DNA of 64,000 nucleotides from contig JAPTYO010000010.1 of the NCBI GenBank assembly GCA_036873135.1, forward strand, positions 22,127,772-22,191,771, given 5' to 3'. The position numbers and the translations under genes are program-made. Origin of the DNA: Clarkia xantiana subsp. parviflora. Lineage: Eukaryota > Streptophyta > Magnoliopsida > Myrtales > Onagraceae. Under the pieces are notes generated by a model. It was not told where the DNA came from. It saw nothing but the letters and a program-made list of their open reading frames with translations, and did not search any database. Positions 24,004 to 37,586 of the stretch are shown here, in pieces (positions within the stretch are counted from its first letter, which is position 1; each line of letters opens with the position of its first letter).

Positions 24004-24585
24004 AGGTAACGTATCATATTAAACATTACGGGAAAAAGAAAACATTGTGTCATTTAATTTGCTAACTATTCAATTAGCCCCACGCTGAAAAGAGGCGACC
24101 AATCTACTCCACAACTAAAATGAAAATTAATTTTCCTCGATTTGATAATTAATAACTAAATTTAAAATCAAATTAAAAACAAAACTTGCTAAAGTTCCAA
24201 ATTCCGATCAAATCCCCCAATTAATTTAATTAATGCAAGAGATTTCAGCATCATCAGATTAGCAAGCAAATGCAGAGGCCATACCAGATCGAGACAAAGA
24301 CTGCCCACCTTACCAGAAAAAGGCCATCGAACGACTTCGCCAGTCCCTCCCACTAGCTGTTACATTTCATTCAAGATTACGATATCTTTCTTCTCAACAA
24401 ACATCTCCCTGTCGGCAACAGCAAGAAGAAAAACCAGCTCGAGCTTTTACATACCCAGAGCTTCAATCAGCTTGTCCATTGAAGTTGAGGTGTAAAAATT
24501 GATACTTGATCACTGTAGACTTTGAAGTCAAGCTCTGTTTGACTCTCTGAGCTCTCTGAATCGATCCCCAATTAGGCGGGATTCA
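24004..24585 (+). promoter_or_regulatory. Promoter and 5' leader region of the STELLO gene
   Basis: It is AT-rich to about 24230, then less so with pyrimidine-rich TTTCTTCTCAAC, as expected of a plant 5' leader. No TATA box could be placed with confidence. The LINE insertion defines the upstream limit. Confidence 0.35.
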
Positions 24586-27500
24586 ATGTTGGTCCAGGGC
24601 CGTGAAGACGACGAGCCGCCGCCGCCGACAAAGGCTACCAAAGCTCAGATCAGAACCCTTCCCACTCGGAATCCGAGCCTGTTCTCCGAGCCTAAGAGCC
24701 TTGATTTCTCCACGTGGGTGTCCGAGAATCTATACAAGATTCTCACCATCGCCGTGCTCATTGTCACCGTCGCCGCCGTGTTCTTCATCTACAACTCCAG
24801 CGACACTGCAGCCCTCTTGTGCTTCGAGAAAACACAAGCCCACAACCTCCAATCAATACAGTACCCACAGGTTAACTGGAACTCGATCGATGGCATTGCG
24901 GACAGATCGTCTCCATATGCCAATTTCAGGTCAGAGAAGTGGATCGTGACATCTGTTTCCGATTATCCTTCGGATTCGATCAGGAGTCTCGTCAAGATCA
25001 AGGGCTGGCAGGTCCTCGCTATCGGTAACTCTAAGACCCCCTCTGATTGGAATCTAAAAGGTGCAATCTTTCTTTCACTAGAGCAGCAGAGCAAATTAGG
25101 GTTCCGTGTCCTGGATTTCCTGCCTTATGATTCATACGTTAGGAAAACTGTTGGGTACTTGTTTGCAATCCAGCACGGTGCACAGAAAATCTTCGATGCC
25201 GATGATCGTGGGGAAGTGATTGATGGGGATTTAGGGAAGCATTTCGATGTGGATTTGGTAGGAGAGAAAGCTAGGCAAGATATCATATTGCAGTATAGTC
25301 ATGAAAACCCTAACCGAACTGTTGTTAACCCTTACATTCATTTTGGCCAGAGGTCGGTGTGGCCTCGGGGTTTGCCGTTGGAAAATGTGGGTGAGCTTAA
25401 CCACGAGGAGTTCTATACTGAGGTGTTTGGTGGGAAGCAATTCATACAACAGGGGATATCTAATGGGTTGCCTGATGTTGATTCGGTCTTTTATTTCACT
25501 AGGAAATCAGGGTTAGAAGCATTTGATATTCATTTCGATGAGCATGCACCTAAAGTCGCACTACCTCAAGGTACAATGGTGCCACTCAATTCGTTCAACA
25601 CGTTATACCAATCCTCGGCCTTTTGGGGATTGATGCTACCTGTATCTGTTAGCTCGATGGCTTCTGATGTCTTGAGGGGTTATTGGGCTCAGAGGCTCTT
25701 ATGGGAAGTTGGGGGCTATGTTGTAGTTTACCCACCGACTGTTCATCGCTATGACAGAATTGAAGCATACCCTTTCTCTGAGGAGAAGGATCTTCATATC
25801 AATGTCGGGCGATTAATCAACTTCTTGACTTCATGGAGATCAACTAAGCACAGGTTGTTTGAGAAGATATTAGAGCTGAGCTACAAAATGGCTGAGGAAG
25901 GATTCTGGACAGAAAAGGATGTGAAGTTCACTGCTGCCTGGCTTCAAGACTTGCTTGCCGTCAGATACCAACAACCTAGGCTGATGTCTTTGGAACTGGA
26001 TCGGCCTCGACCAAGCATTGGCCATGGAGATAGGAAGGAGTTTGTTCCAAGAAAGTTGCCGTCAGTTCATCTTGGAGTTGAGGAAATCGGGACTGTTAAT
26101 TATGAGATTGGTAATTTGATTCGCTGGAGGAAGTATTTTGGCAACATGGTGCTTATTATGTTCTGCAATGGCCCTGTCGAGCGCACGGCTCTCGAGTGGA
26201 GATTGCTTTATGGACGGATCTTTAAAGCCGTGGTCATCTTGGCGGAACAGAAGAACCCAGAACTTGTTGTTGAAGAAGGCCACTTGGATTATGTGTACAA
26301 GTAAGTTTCCTGACTATATAGAAGGGAAAAAAATGCACCTTTTTGCTTATTTTGTTGATCCAGTTTACTTTGTTAGTTTGTTATCATATATGACATTACT
26401 TAAAGGATCGATTTGGAACATGTGGAAAATTGTGCTCGACCTCCATTAAACATTCCGATCAGTTTTTATAATAACCCTGTTCTTATATATCCATGCATGA
26501 TATCATACATGTTCTGCATACAAAGATAACTTTTTGAGGTTTCTTGTTTGATTTAAGTTGGGTTTTTTTAGCTGATTTCAGGGGCTATGCTCTGTTCCAT
26601 TAATTTTTTTTTCTGAAGCAATAGTTTTGTGCTTACAGGCAGCTGCCAGCAATATTCAATAGATTTACCAGCGCAGAAGGTTTTGTGTTCCTTCAGGATG
26701 ATACAGTCCTCAATTACTGGAACCTGCTGCAAGCTGATACGAATAAACTCTGGATCACTGACAAGGTTAGACCTAATAAGCCTTTCTCGGTTTTAGTATT
26801 TTCTGAATAATGCTCGCCTTGATAATATGCCCTTCATCGCAAGCTCTTGGTTGTAAATTTCTAGTTTTCTAGCTAAATGAAGATATTACATTGGATCATG
26901 TCCATGTTTATAGGGAAAAGTATGAAACAGTTGCACCACTATGCTTGCAAAATGTATTAACTCCACCAACATGTTTTTTTACGCCATTAATTGCACAAAC
27001 CTGTTTGAAAAACACGTGGTAATCGAACCATTCGTCTAGTCTATGTCCTAAAGTTCGGTTAAACACTTTTAAATTGGTGAAATTATTCGAATAATTTTTC
27101 AAGTGCGGCAATTAAGACCCTCAAAACTGTTATAACGGTCACAAATAGACCCAACTGTACCAGCTCGCCCAAGGATGACAGTTCCATACGTTTCCCTTAT
27201 CCGGGGCTCGGTTGGGACTCAATTTAGCATTTTTGTCCAAAATTTCGTTAGTTTTTTCTTTGAAAAATAACTGAATTGTGCTCGAAGTTTTTTTTGTTTC
27301 GTTTCAATTTTACCAAAACAAAGTTTCATTCAAGATATGTTTGTCCTCTGGCTAGTAATAACCTGGAAAAATTCCAGGTTCCCAAGTTTTGGACCACGGT
27401 CTCAGCCAATGGCAACGGCGAGTGGTTCACAAAACAGGCAGATCTGGTGACACAAGTGGTCAACAACATGCCAGTCCACTTCCAAGTGAGCTTCAAAGAA

Positions 27501-27845
27501 GCCATGACCAGCGACCGCTCCCTAACAATCTGCAGTTCCGAGGTCTTCTACATCCCCAGACGCTTCATCTCCGACTTCACCGACCTTGTCGGTTTGGTGG
27601 GAGATCTCGAAATCCACAACAAAGTCGCCATCCCCATGTTCTTCATGTCAATGGACTCAACCCAGAACTTCGACCCGGTATTCGACAAAATGGTATATAA
27701 GAGGAAACCGCCATCAGGTAATTCAACGCACTATTCTGCCCAGGCACCCGCTGTTCATCCATGGAAGGTGGCTAGTGAGGAGGAGTTCATTAAGCTTATT
27801 CGGATAATGGCAGAAGGAGACCCTCTTTTGATGGAGTTGTTTTGA
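24586..27845 (+). CDS. STL1: STELLO-like Golgi glycosyltransferase-family protein (DUF288)
   Basis: Exons 24586-26300, 26639-26765 and 27378-27845 join in phase (GT-AG) to 2310 nt, 769 residues, matching the roughly 770 aa of Arabidopsis STELLO1/2. The start MLVQGREDDEPPPPTKATKA is the first ATG of a long open exon. Residues 51-69 (KILTIAVLIVTVAAVFFIY) form one membrane anchor, giving a short cytosolic tail and a long lumenal domain. Lumenal features include KIFDADDRGEVIDGD and FVFLQDDTVLNYW, with Asp-rich motifs as in glycosyltransferases. Known role: STELLO proteins sit in the Golgi, bind cellulose synthases and promote assembly and delivery of cellulose synthase complexes. No damage is seen. 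Whether it equals STL1 or STL2 is not resolved, so the symbol is provisional. Confidence 0.93.
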
Positions 27846-28285
27846 AGGTGTAAATGATGTTGGTGAATAGATAGCTGAAGGAAGGTAACCTCCATTCTTC
27901 TCTTCTCAATTTTTACTCGAGGGTCGGATTCTTTGCTCTGTAGATCTGTATGATTTGTTCAAGGATACGGTCGGAAGAAGGTTATTTTCGTTTTCCAGTG
28001 ACCGGAAATGCATGCACGGAATGTGTTCGGATTAATGACTATGTGGTTATAGATATACAATGTTTGTACATCTAGATTCGATCAATTCTCTGTTTTATAT
28101 ATGGAAAAAATGGTGTGTTTGCTCCCTCATATATATGAGCTAGTGTGGGTCGGGAACAGGACTGGGTGGCCCCGGTTCAAGTTGGGGTTCGATCAAGCCC
28201 TAATCGATGTGTTAATTATTCCGAAAGATGATCTAATCAAATTAAGATTTAACAACAGTAACAATGGTGTTTATTCCCGTTACAA
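27846..28285 (+). other. STELLO 3' UTR and spacer
   Basis: No gene is seen. The 3' UTR probably runs to about 28100. The right part abuts the broken CHLH fragment on the opposite strand. Confidence 0.4.
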
Positions 28286-28289
28286 ATTT

Positions 28290-29150
28290 ACAGCTACAGC
28301 ATCAATCGTGCCATTATTTGTTGATCGGAGTAGAGTTGTCTCAACTGCTCGGCGTTCTCCTCGGAGAATTTCTGGAGTAGCTTCCGGAAGGAGTTAGGGT
28401 TTGTGTTCATGAACCGGTTCAGCATCTCCTCGTCTTGGATGAAGGTCGAGCTAGCTTCCTCGTAGACCCAGTTGTCAACTTGTCCCGAGGTTGCACTCCA
28501 CCCGACGCCTCTTCTTGATCTCGCGGACTCCCTCGTATCCACTCGACATTATGCTTTCGTACCACTTAGGGTTTAGCAATTTGGTCCTTGCGTCGAGTCG
28601 CACTGTCTGAATAAGCTAGCTCGAGTAGGGTCGGCAGTTTCTGACATGATACGTATGAACGAAGTGTAACAAAAAGCAGGGTGTAATAATATATTTCACA
28701 TGAGCATTCACGGTGGTGGTGTCGTCAATGTAAGTGATCGGTTTCTTGCCGTCTTTCATCGAGTTCTGCACCAAGTTGGTCTGGTTGGAGTTGAAGTAGT
28801 GGCTCACGTCAGTGAGCGAGATCTCGATGAGTCGAGGTTCTGGATGGTGCTGAGAGCCATCTAGAAGACCTTTCTTTTCTCAAACATACCTGCCATGGGC
28901 GCGTTGCAAACGACTTCCGACTCAAGTACATGTCCTGGAGCTATTTCTCGTCATTCCACGATGAGTTCTCAACTGCGAGGTTAATGGTCGAAGAGTACGA
29001 GCCCGATGCGTTTGAGAAGATACGGGTGGCGGCTTCTCTTACGTCAACTCCTAGAGCACATGCTTTCAGACATACTTCGGTTCCTCTTGCTCGGCCACCA
29101 TCTTCACGACTCGGTCGAGCAAGTTCGTATACTGTAAATCTTTTACAGAA
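28290..29150 (-). pseudogene. CHLH: Fragment of Mg-chelatase H subunit gene (CHLH/GUN5), broken
   Basis: Reading the minus strand from about 29130 down, shifting frames give [119 protein letters not shown] and EQLRQLYSD. In that order these are the C-terminal segments of plant CHLH, the large subunit that inserts Mg into protoporphyrin IX in plastids. There are stops, frameshifts, a ~43-bp insertion near 28680 and a deletion before [13 protein letters not shown]. Only the C-terminal part is present, so it is a non-functional copy. Confidence 0.88.
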
Positions 29151-29159
29151 GTATGACCA

Positions 29160-29520
29160 AACCTCCTATGCCAAATAATGATTATTATTATGGTTGTTAC
29201 TGACAAGGGCAACATAATTTATTTCTATAGAATTTCAGAAGATCTCAATTTAGTTTTACCACTCAGTTTCCCATTTGACGGATCATATATGAGAACAAAA
29301 TTGGGGTAAAAATGGCACATAATTCAAATATTGTGTAAGCTCTGAAATAGAAATGAGATCAGTAAATTTGAAATTAGGTATATATATATATATGACGTCA
29401 TGCATTATTTGATACTTAAAACAATGTGGGAACCATTAGGAACATGAACTCTAGAATCTCTAGCATGCTTAATATTATGTAAACATTCATTGTTATTCGT
29501 CATGTGATTAGAAGCACTAA
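29160..29520 (-). pseudogene. Copia gag-pol scrap (protease / pre-integrase region)
   Basis: The minus strand reads SASNHMTNNNECLHNIKHAR and DSRVHVPNGSHIVLS, then LISISELTQYLNYVPF with stops. This resembles the Copia protease motif D-S-G-A-S-N-H-M and the LISVSKLT segment. It is short and broken. The CHLH fragment follows directly to its left. Confidence 0.6.
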
Positions 29521-31160
29521 TCTATATCTATCTATCTATATCCATATATAATATAATTCAAATCAAATGTTTTTAACAATATATTGACAAGTTTTTTATC
29601 TCATTTTCTCACTCATATGTGTTGAAATAACTCAATTTAATTACTCAGTGTCAATTTCTTGGTGAGTTACATACATGTCACTATTCTCTATCATCCACAT
29701 GGAGCTCTAGATTTAATTAAAAGCTCCTCAATCACTTATAGTGCCGGTTACACTTACAAAATAATCAAATTAAGCATTGCACCATAATAATACAAAATTG
29801 TAAGTTTTACAACCAACAAATTACTTTTAAAAATTGTACTAAAAGAAAGGATAATAGAACAAAAAACTATATAACCGATGAAATTTATTCACTGGAAAAA
29901 ATAAACATAAAAAAATATGTTTACTCAAAAAGAAAGAATAATAGAAAAAAAACTATATAATTGATGAAATTTCTTCACTAGAAAAAATAAATAGGAAAAA
30001 ATATTATGAATTCGATATAAATCAATTATACCAACAGCTACTACAAACTGCATTCATCTTGAGTTTATTCTTTTCCACTCATTCACTTGCGTCCAACGCA
30101 TACAATTTGGACATGTGCAAATAAGCTAGATTAGCAGGAAAAAAAATTAGTGACTATGTTATTCTCTAATATCAAACTGTGGCATGTGATAATGAAATAC
30201 TGAGAGATAGAAAGAGGCCTAGAATGCAACAACAAAATAATGCAACAAGAGTGATCCAATCAGATGCGAAGAGAGTAACATGTGCACGAAGATCATATAA
30301 AAGCAGTGGATAACAATGCTTAATAGATTGTTTTGAAGAATGAGAAGAGAAAATGAACTTGGTGACAATTGTATAATCTCAAATTCTTTTGTACTTTTTT
30401 TTGTATATCAAAATCACTAAACTTAGTAAATACATGTAATTCTAAAGAATAAAAAAGAAAACAAAATAAACCAAATCTATTAAAATACTTTTAAGAAAGC
30501 TATTGATGAATAAACCTCATAAGTAATTTCATTTTATATTATATGTATATATATTTATTTACAATCAATTAATCATAATTTGTTATAGTTTCCTTATTTA
30601 CATACCAACAATTTTGTAACGTATTTAGTACTACTTAAACATTTATATGTTTCCATAACTTTTTTTGCTAATATTTATTCGGTTATTAAACTCATGTAAT
30701 TTATAACTATAAAATGACATAATATTGTAATGAAAATGCTTTAAACATATATATAATAATCTTTAGAATCAATAATGAAAATTTAGAAGAACTCAAATAA
30801 ATAATATAAGAATAAATATTTATGGCAATATTATGTGATAACGAAAAATTATTTACCACTTATTTCTTAGTTGGGTAGCTTGAAAAGAAAATTAATATTA
30901 TAATTAAATTCAATTATAGCTGATATCATATTAATTAATGATAAAATATAATATTACTTGGTTTATATATAAATAAATTTCAAATCATAAATCGTATTTT
31001 TTTTCATTGGTCATGAACCGTAATGATATTAAATATACATTCATATAGGTTATATTTTATTGTGGTATTTGAAACTAATCATAATAAAATTTTCTATGAA
31101 TTAATTTTTCGTAATAAATATTTATTAGTATGGACCAGTATGATACCTAATAAAATATTT
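29521..31160. other. AT-rich non-coding sequence left of Copia B
   Basis: No recognisable gene. Two near-repeats of AAAGAATAATAGAA followed by ACTATATAA lie near 29845 and 29930. It may be the left part of Helitron H3. Confidence 0.35.
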
Positions 31161-31165
31161 ATATG

Positions 31166-31329
31166 TGTTATGAATATATTATGTGGATGTTCAATATTAT
31201 GTGTATATATCATCTTCCTAATTTAGGCTTTCCTTGTATTGATTTTACTTCCTCTCCAAGTCTATGTAACCCCTATATAAGGGTCTCATGTGTGATAATA
31301 AGATCATCCTCAAACTCCTCTATTCTACA
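31166..31329 (+). repeat. Left LTR of Copia element B (164 bp, 19-bp terminal deletion)
   Basis: It begins TGTTATGAATATATTATGTG and ends TCTACA. Compared with the right LTR it lacks about 19 bases near its 3' end and the internal ~63-bp duplication. CCTATATAAGG near 31271 looks like the TATA box of the LTR promoter. Confidence 0.85.
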
Positions 31330-31787
31330 CGTTATCAGCACGAAATCGCTCAATTTATTTAATTCTCGCATGGCCATGGCAAAGCAAAACAATTCTCTGT
31401 TAGCAGCCACAAACCCTTGAAACTCATTACAGTTGAGTGATTCTGGTACCAGATCGACACTAGCGTATGAGTCGGTGCTAGATCGGCCAGAAGCAAAACA
31501 GAGGCCACGATGTAGGAAACTTCTTCACGACATCATCAAAAAGGATTGTTCACACCATTTATTTGGCTTATTCAAATTATGATTTTCCTTTCATATTTAC
31601 AAATTATATATTTATCATCATTACACATGTTGATGTCTTCTTATATTGTGTATATAGGCATCAATTTTCGGCGAGAAAGTGCACATCTCATTACTAAGAT
31701 TTGTAATTTAGGGGCAAGACAATCGATATGATTGTGATATCTGGTAATATCAATTTTTATGGATATTAAATATTGAGTACTTATATA

Positions 31788-32387
31788 TGTTAGATTACGG
31801 GGAGTAATTACTACGGAAACTTAAATATGGTATGTGCTAGTAATATCAATTACGCAGCGAAAAGTTTACACATACCTCAAGAGTAACCGTAGTCCAAGAT
31901 CCTTGCTCGAGGGAGTTTGCGATCCTCCGGTCGGAACCCGTAGAAGTCCTTGTGAAAGAAGCCCTACGCGGTATAAGCTCCACAGCAAAGCCTCTGATCG
32001 ATTCTTGGCACAGGGACAGATCTCTGGAGAGTTTGCTCGAAAGCAATTTGGCACACCCTTGGTGAGGTACTTGGTGCGGCCGAACCTATAGATTGGGGAT
32101 GAGGGTTTTTCTCTCTAAAACTCTCTTGTGAGGGAATTATGATTAACCCTAAAATTTTTCAAACACCTCTTATTTATAGGAGGAGTAAAGTGGACAAAAG
32201 TCCACTTTACCCCACCATAAACATTCGGCCGGCCTATGTATTTGGGGAGGCCCAATTTTGGGCCTCCCATGTAAATTGGGATTTGGGTCTAGCCCAATTA
32301 CCCTAATGTGATATTTACCTAAGTTCATTAGGTAAACTATACATATTATGGGCTACCAATTACGGCGCCCATCACGATATGCTTACA
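31788..32387 (-). repeat. Left LTR of Copia element C (600 bp)
   Basis: It is next to a purine tract (minus strand GAGTGGGAGC) just inside 32388, as expected of the 3' LTR of a minus-strand element. Confidence 0.93.
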
Positions 32388-33140
32388 GCTCCCACTCGCC
32401 GGAATGGGAGGGTGTCTGTTAATGTATTGTTGTCCAAATCCGCATCAACATTTCTCCCATTTGATCTGCTCCATGCTTCCAAATAGTTCATACGAGGTTT
32501 GCCGTGCAACTGGCGGATACGACGGGCATCGTGCTACTCATCTGTTAGGAGTATTGTAGCGCCCGCGGAACGTTGATTCCCTTTACTCTAATCAACATGT
32601 TATAAACAACATTTATATATTGTACCACGTTGTATCCTAAGTCAACTGATAATTCTCCATTTGCCTAGTTTCCACATAGGAACACTTCTCCAAGGCATCC
32701 GTACAAGTATTCACAATCTTCAACTAATATCCGGCTGGTGGCCACCTAGTGAATACAAGAATCAGTGAATTACAGGTGAACTTGACCATCCCCATCGCTC
32801 ATACCCTTAGTCAAACCCAACTGGTTTCCAAGACGTGGTCACTGGGCCTTTTTGTTCAACGCTACGCTCGTACGCCGGGAAGCGAGCATTGAGCCTGACC
32901 TTAGGTATGAGTTCTGAGTCCATGAGGATACTTTGTGTGCCTCTTCATAAGGCTCCCGGTATCAATCACACGCTCGAGGTGAAGAAGTTTGCGCCCGCCA
33001 GAATCACGAGGATTCCTTCCTAGCACAACCGAGCTGTGACCCCGTGGTCGAACGTGGCACGCGTAGTATGAAGCACACGTTGATAACATACCTGAACCTT
33101 TTGGGTTGACAGGAAATGGATATGTCAATCATGCTGTCAC
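32388..33140 (-). other. Non-coding 3' region of Copia element C
   Basis: Sequence between the polypurine tract and the nested MITE. No domain is recognised on either strand. With 33792-34171 it forms a 3' non-coding region of about 1.1 kb, long for a Copia element. Confidence 0.4.
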
Positions 33141-33587
33141 TAGGGATGGCAACGGGTCTCGGGGCCCCGCTGACCCGCGGGGCCCCGACCCGGTTTTGAC
33201 CCGCCGACCCGCGGGTCACGGGTCGGGTTCGGGTCGGGTCGGGCTCGGGTCGGGGCGGGTCCGGGTCTAGAGACCCGGGGCCCCGTAGACCCGCCCCGAA
33301 ATGCGTATATATATAACTTTTTTTAAAAAAAAAAATTTTATGTTAATATGATCTAACATTTACTAAATAATATGGTTAATATACCTATATAAATAACATG
33401 TACCAAATTACAAACATATGTATATTTAGATTATTAGGATTTGTTAATTTGGTGTTTGGATTTGAATTTGTATTTGTAATGAATATGATGTGTTTGTTGT
33501 TTATATTTGATTGGTGTTAGATTTATGTTTTGAATTTATATATAATGTAATATTTTGACAAAAAAAAATTGTATTTAATATTGAAAA

Positions 33588-33623
<36 letters not shown>

Positions 33624-33783
33624 TTCACATAACGGGGCGGGTCGGGGCCCCGCGGGTCGACCCGCGGGATTGCTGACCCGACCCGAAAGGTCTAATTGGC
33701 CGGGGCCGGGTCAGCCAGCCCGACCCGCGGGGCGGGTCCGAGGCTTCCAAAACCCGCCCCGACCCGCCCCGTTGCCATCCCTA
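33141..33783. mobile_element. hAT-type MITE (643 bp), same family as 3942-4488
   Basis: The ends are TAGGGATGGCAACGGGTC and GTTGCCATCCCTA, a 13-bp perfect inverted repeat. Exact 8-bp duplications GCTGTCAC lie at 33133-33140 and 33784-33791. Subterminal DNA is dense in GACCCG/CGGGTC and GGGGCCCC palindromes; the centre is AT-rich with a poly(A) run (33592-33620). The element is non-coding. Confidence 0.9.
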
Positions 33784-34171
33784 GCTGTCACAGATTCTCA
33801 TCTGGCCCAGAATGTGGTTAAATGACGAACGAAGTTCATCACGGCGATATGTGAAACGAAGATCACGTCAAGTTACTTCGAAACTAGACAATCGTCTCGC
33901 TTAATCAGGTTTATCCCCTGACTCTTAGCCAATCTTGTTTGGTGGAGGCCTCCCTCCATCACAAGACGACCGTACCTGTGTGACTAGGTAAGGCCCACAT
34001 TCGACAAAGTTTGGCAGAGGATTGTGCCCTCCTACGACTTAGTTTATAGACCGTAATCATGATGTAATCAAAATATTAAGACGTCGATTGATCATAAACT
34101 CGGTTGCAATTCTTTAGCTTACAAAATGTAACTTTCTAATATAAAAATGTTATCACGGATACATGTCATTT

Positions 34172-35441
34172 CTAAACCCTACGCAATCCAAGCAGTTTTA
34201 CATGTTTTTTGAATATTTCCCTGCGTAGTGGCTTAGTTAATGGGTCTGCAATCATATTATCAGTGGAAAAGTATTCCATAGTGATTATATCGTCTTCCAC
34301 CATAGATTTAGCATAAAAATATTTCTCATCAATGTGTTTGGTCCTACTATGGTACTTCAGATTCTTAACTGCCGCAATGGCTGCCTGACTGTCAGAGAAC
34401 ACCTTCACAGGTTTACTATTGACTTCACCATTAAGCAGCGTAGTAAGAAGTCTTTTCAGCCATACTGCTTCATGTGCATTCTTAGAGAGAGCTACGAATT
34501 CCGATTCCATCGTTGACGGCGCGATATAGGTTTGCTTCTTGCTCGTCCATGAAATGGCGGCTTTATCAAGGAGGAACACTCCCCCAGTGGTGGACTTACG
34601 ATCATCTGGATCGCCACCATGGTCGGCGTCAATGTAACCGGTCAATTCTAACTTCACGCCCTCATAGCACAGAGCATAGTCGGCAGTACCTTTCAGATAA
34701 CGAATTATTCGTTTTACAGCCTTTAAATGTTGATAGCCAGGATCTGATTGGAAACGTGCTACTAGGCCCACGGCATAACAGATATCCGGACGGGTGCATT
34801 GCATGGCGTACATCAAACTACCAACCATGCTTAAATATTCTGCACCCTTCATCTGTTCGCTTTGCCAGGTTCTTTGGGCCGTCACGTTTTGACAGTGCAC
34901 ACCCAAATACCACTGGCGTATTCACGAGTTTGGCATCTTGTAATTTGAACATTTTCAACAGGTTGTTGATATAGGCTTCTTGAGACAGACACAATTTCCG
35001 GGTAGCCCGATTTCTAGCAATTTTAATGCCTAAGATATACGTGGCCTCTCCCATGTCTTTCATCTCAAATACATATGCTAACCAGGACTTTGACTTATTC
35101 ATGAAACTCACGTCGTTTGCAGCAATGAGTATGTCGTCCACGTATAAGGTTAAGATGACATACTTGGACACGGAGGTCTTATAATACACGCACGGATCCT
35201 CGTGAAGATTCACGAATCCGTTTCCTATGATTTCCTCGTGGAATCTGCGGTACCATTGCCGAGAAGACTGTTTAAGACCGTATATGGGCCTTTGGAGTTT
35301 ACAATCTTTACGTTCGTTACCAGGAGTAATGAAACCCTCCGGTTGTTCCGTGTATATTTCTTCCTCCAGGTTTCTGTGGAGGAATGCGGTCCTAACATCC
35401 ACTTGGTGTAGCTCGGGATCGAGACTTGTGACCATGACCAT
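34172..35441 (-). pseudogene. Copia C reverse transcriptase and RNase H
   Basis: The RT frame (34818-35441) has QVDVRTAFLHRNLEEEIY, PIYGLKQSSRQWYRRF and the catalytic LTLYVDDILIAAND. A frameshift near 34860-34900 leads to the RNase H frame (34172-34906), with YIDADHGGDPDDRKSTTG, STMESEFVALS, VFSDSQAAIA and NMIADPLTKPL. The two frames overlap by about 90 bases, so a single indel separates them. RT-RNase H is otherwise well conserved. Confidence 0.9.
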
Positions 35442-37586
35442 TAATGGCCATAACCGTGGTTTTACGCACAGTCAGTGAGTTTCTTTTATCAAAGTCCACT
35501 CCATGAATTGGGTAAGTCCTTTCGCAATAGTTGGGTTGTTCGACCTTCTTCCATCAGTGGTGAGCCTTACTTCAGGGCTCACCTTATCCTTGCGCTCCTG
35601 TGGTTAGCAGGTAAATCAACCATAGACTATAATGGCTTTCATTTAGGCGATCTCTCTCATTTATTATTTTCCTCCATTTCTCCACTTGAGGTCTTTCCAA
35701 TGCTTGTCAACAGTTTTATACCTTACTTAATAGGATACTTGCCTTTGACTCTCGTCTAAGCATTGCGAGTCTCATTTATTAGTCTGATCTTTTCTCCCAC
35801 TCGGAATAATGCTTCTTATCGTAGCATCATTTCTGTTGGGAACGATCCTCCCACTCGGAACAATGCTTCTTATCGGAGTATTGTCTCTATTGGGAACAAT
35901 AGCAGTGCTAGGACCTTGACTTGCAACTTTCCTATGACAACCTCTTGGTCTCAGGGTTTTACTTCCGAGATACATTCATTTATCACTAGGATCTGGAACC
36001 AAGTATGGTTGGTTCACTCCCACTAGAAATAATGGGTATTTTAGGTAGTTGTGTCATTCCTGGTTTAGCTATATGACCATCAGGTTCAATTTGATTCGTC
36101 TCAACAGCAATAGTGTTTACGTGTGGTAGGGTTTATTCCTCCCACTGGTTTTACTATGAAAATGTTCTCATTCTCATTTACCATGTCATTCACTTGAGTT
36201 GCTGGTTCAAATCTCTCCCACTCGAATTAAGTGGGACCTGATTTTCATCGTTATTCTGCTCCGTTTTGATCATGACTTCGTTGACTGAAACCGTTCATGC
36301 ATTTGGAAAATTCGCCCTCTTAGTGATGTAACGTCTCGTGTTCGACCTCGACGCCATTTTATAATCAAGCTGTAAACATGTATTTTCTAAGAGTAACGAA
36401 AATACTCTTGTCCTAAATACCTGTTTATTACGCAAATTAATGTCGCGTGGTGATATGATTTAACTCATTATCACCTTTCAGCTATAATGGCGACGTACCT
36501 TACTGATATCAATGGAACACAGATTTACATTTATGTGAATCATCTTTCATCATCCCATAGGGAACCTTTGATAGAATGACTCCAACATTATGTAAATACA
36601 ACTGTGCTTCTTGAAGTGTATCTTTTAACTTGAATGCCTAGCCTGACTTATCGTTCAAGGCTTATGGAAGGAAAATCGTTTAACCGACTTCGTCCTTCTT
36701 CGTTTGCTAACTTATCTCAGAGATTTTATCACATCTCTGAACTGAGCGTTTTAGGTTTTCACCGTATGCGTCAGCTGATACTTTTGCAAGGTCGTGGTAG
36801 CTTCCGAAGCCTCTACCAATGTAAATGTTATCAATAAGTTGTTTCTGAAGGAATGCAAACGAAAATTCAGCACATCATTATTCAAACACTTCATTGTTAA
36901 ATTCATTTTATGAAAACGATGTGTTCCGTCTATCGAGGTCCACTTGCGCAAGGCGCAATTTACTCTGGGTTTTAAAACCCTTTGTTAAATCGTTTCATTC
37001 TGAATTTAATTCAATTTAATCCAATCGGTTTCAAACATGATCATCATTACAGTTTATTTCATTCAATGGAGTAATAAAGAAAGAGTTTTAATCAGTTAAT
37101 TCTCAGAGCTACGCAATCGATGGATTTTAATGGCATGATCTAGTCCATAGATTTAGATGTATGAGGAAATGTATGGATTTGCTTGATTCTGTCATTTATG
37201 ATGTCATTCTCATTTTGGTTATTTACTTATTTCGGATCGATCCCATTTTTAACCGAGTCGATTAACCTTGATAAGCAGAATACTTTTGAAACGAAAGGTA
37301 GCTACTTTATTCAATGAAACCGAAACAATGTATTCAAAATTCATAAATTAAACAAATAGAAAACCAACACCGAACAATACAGGAGTCTCAAATCTCAAAC
37401 TCGTAGCAGTCATGAAGAAGTTTGATGGACTAGATGTCTTAACCGAAATGTACCCAAAGGTACTGGTATCATGGTGAGTAAAGCACCGGATCGTCGTTTA
37501 GACTTTTTTTTGCTACGGGTTGCCAAGCATTTCAGCATACCGATGAATCTTTCATCGAATGCCTCGGGCTCTTTTGGAAAATTTCC
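35442..37586 (-). other. Decayed middle of Copia C (expected protease/integrase region)
   Basis: Size fits a lost protease-integrase segment, but no such motifs are recognised. A repeated motif lies at about 35792-35900: TCCCACTCGGAAYAATGCTT occurs twice, about 58 bases apart. On the minus strand it would encode tandem IVPNRN-x-x-xIRSI-x-PSGR. Confidence 0.5.

Noticed and set aside
17877..24025. Exact LINE target duplication
   Set aside because: AGGTAAGTAGATGATTAAAC and AGGTAACGTATCATATTAAAC are similar but match at only about 16 of 21 positions, so it is recorded only as tentative.
26890..27290. Possible mobile element in STELLO intron 2
   Set aside because: Unusual low-copy-looking sequence, but I found neither terminal repeats nor a target duplication.
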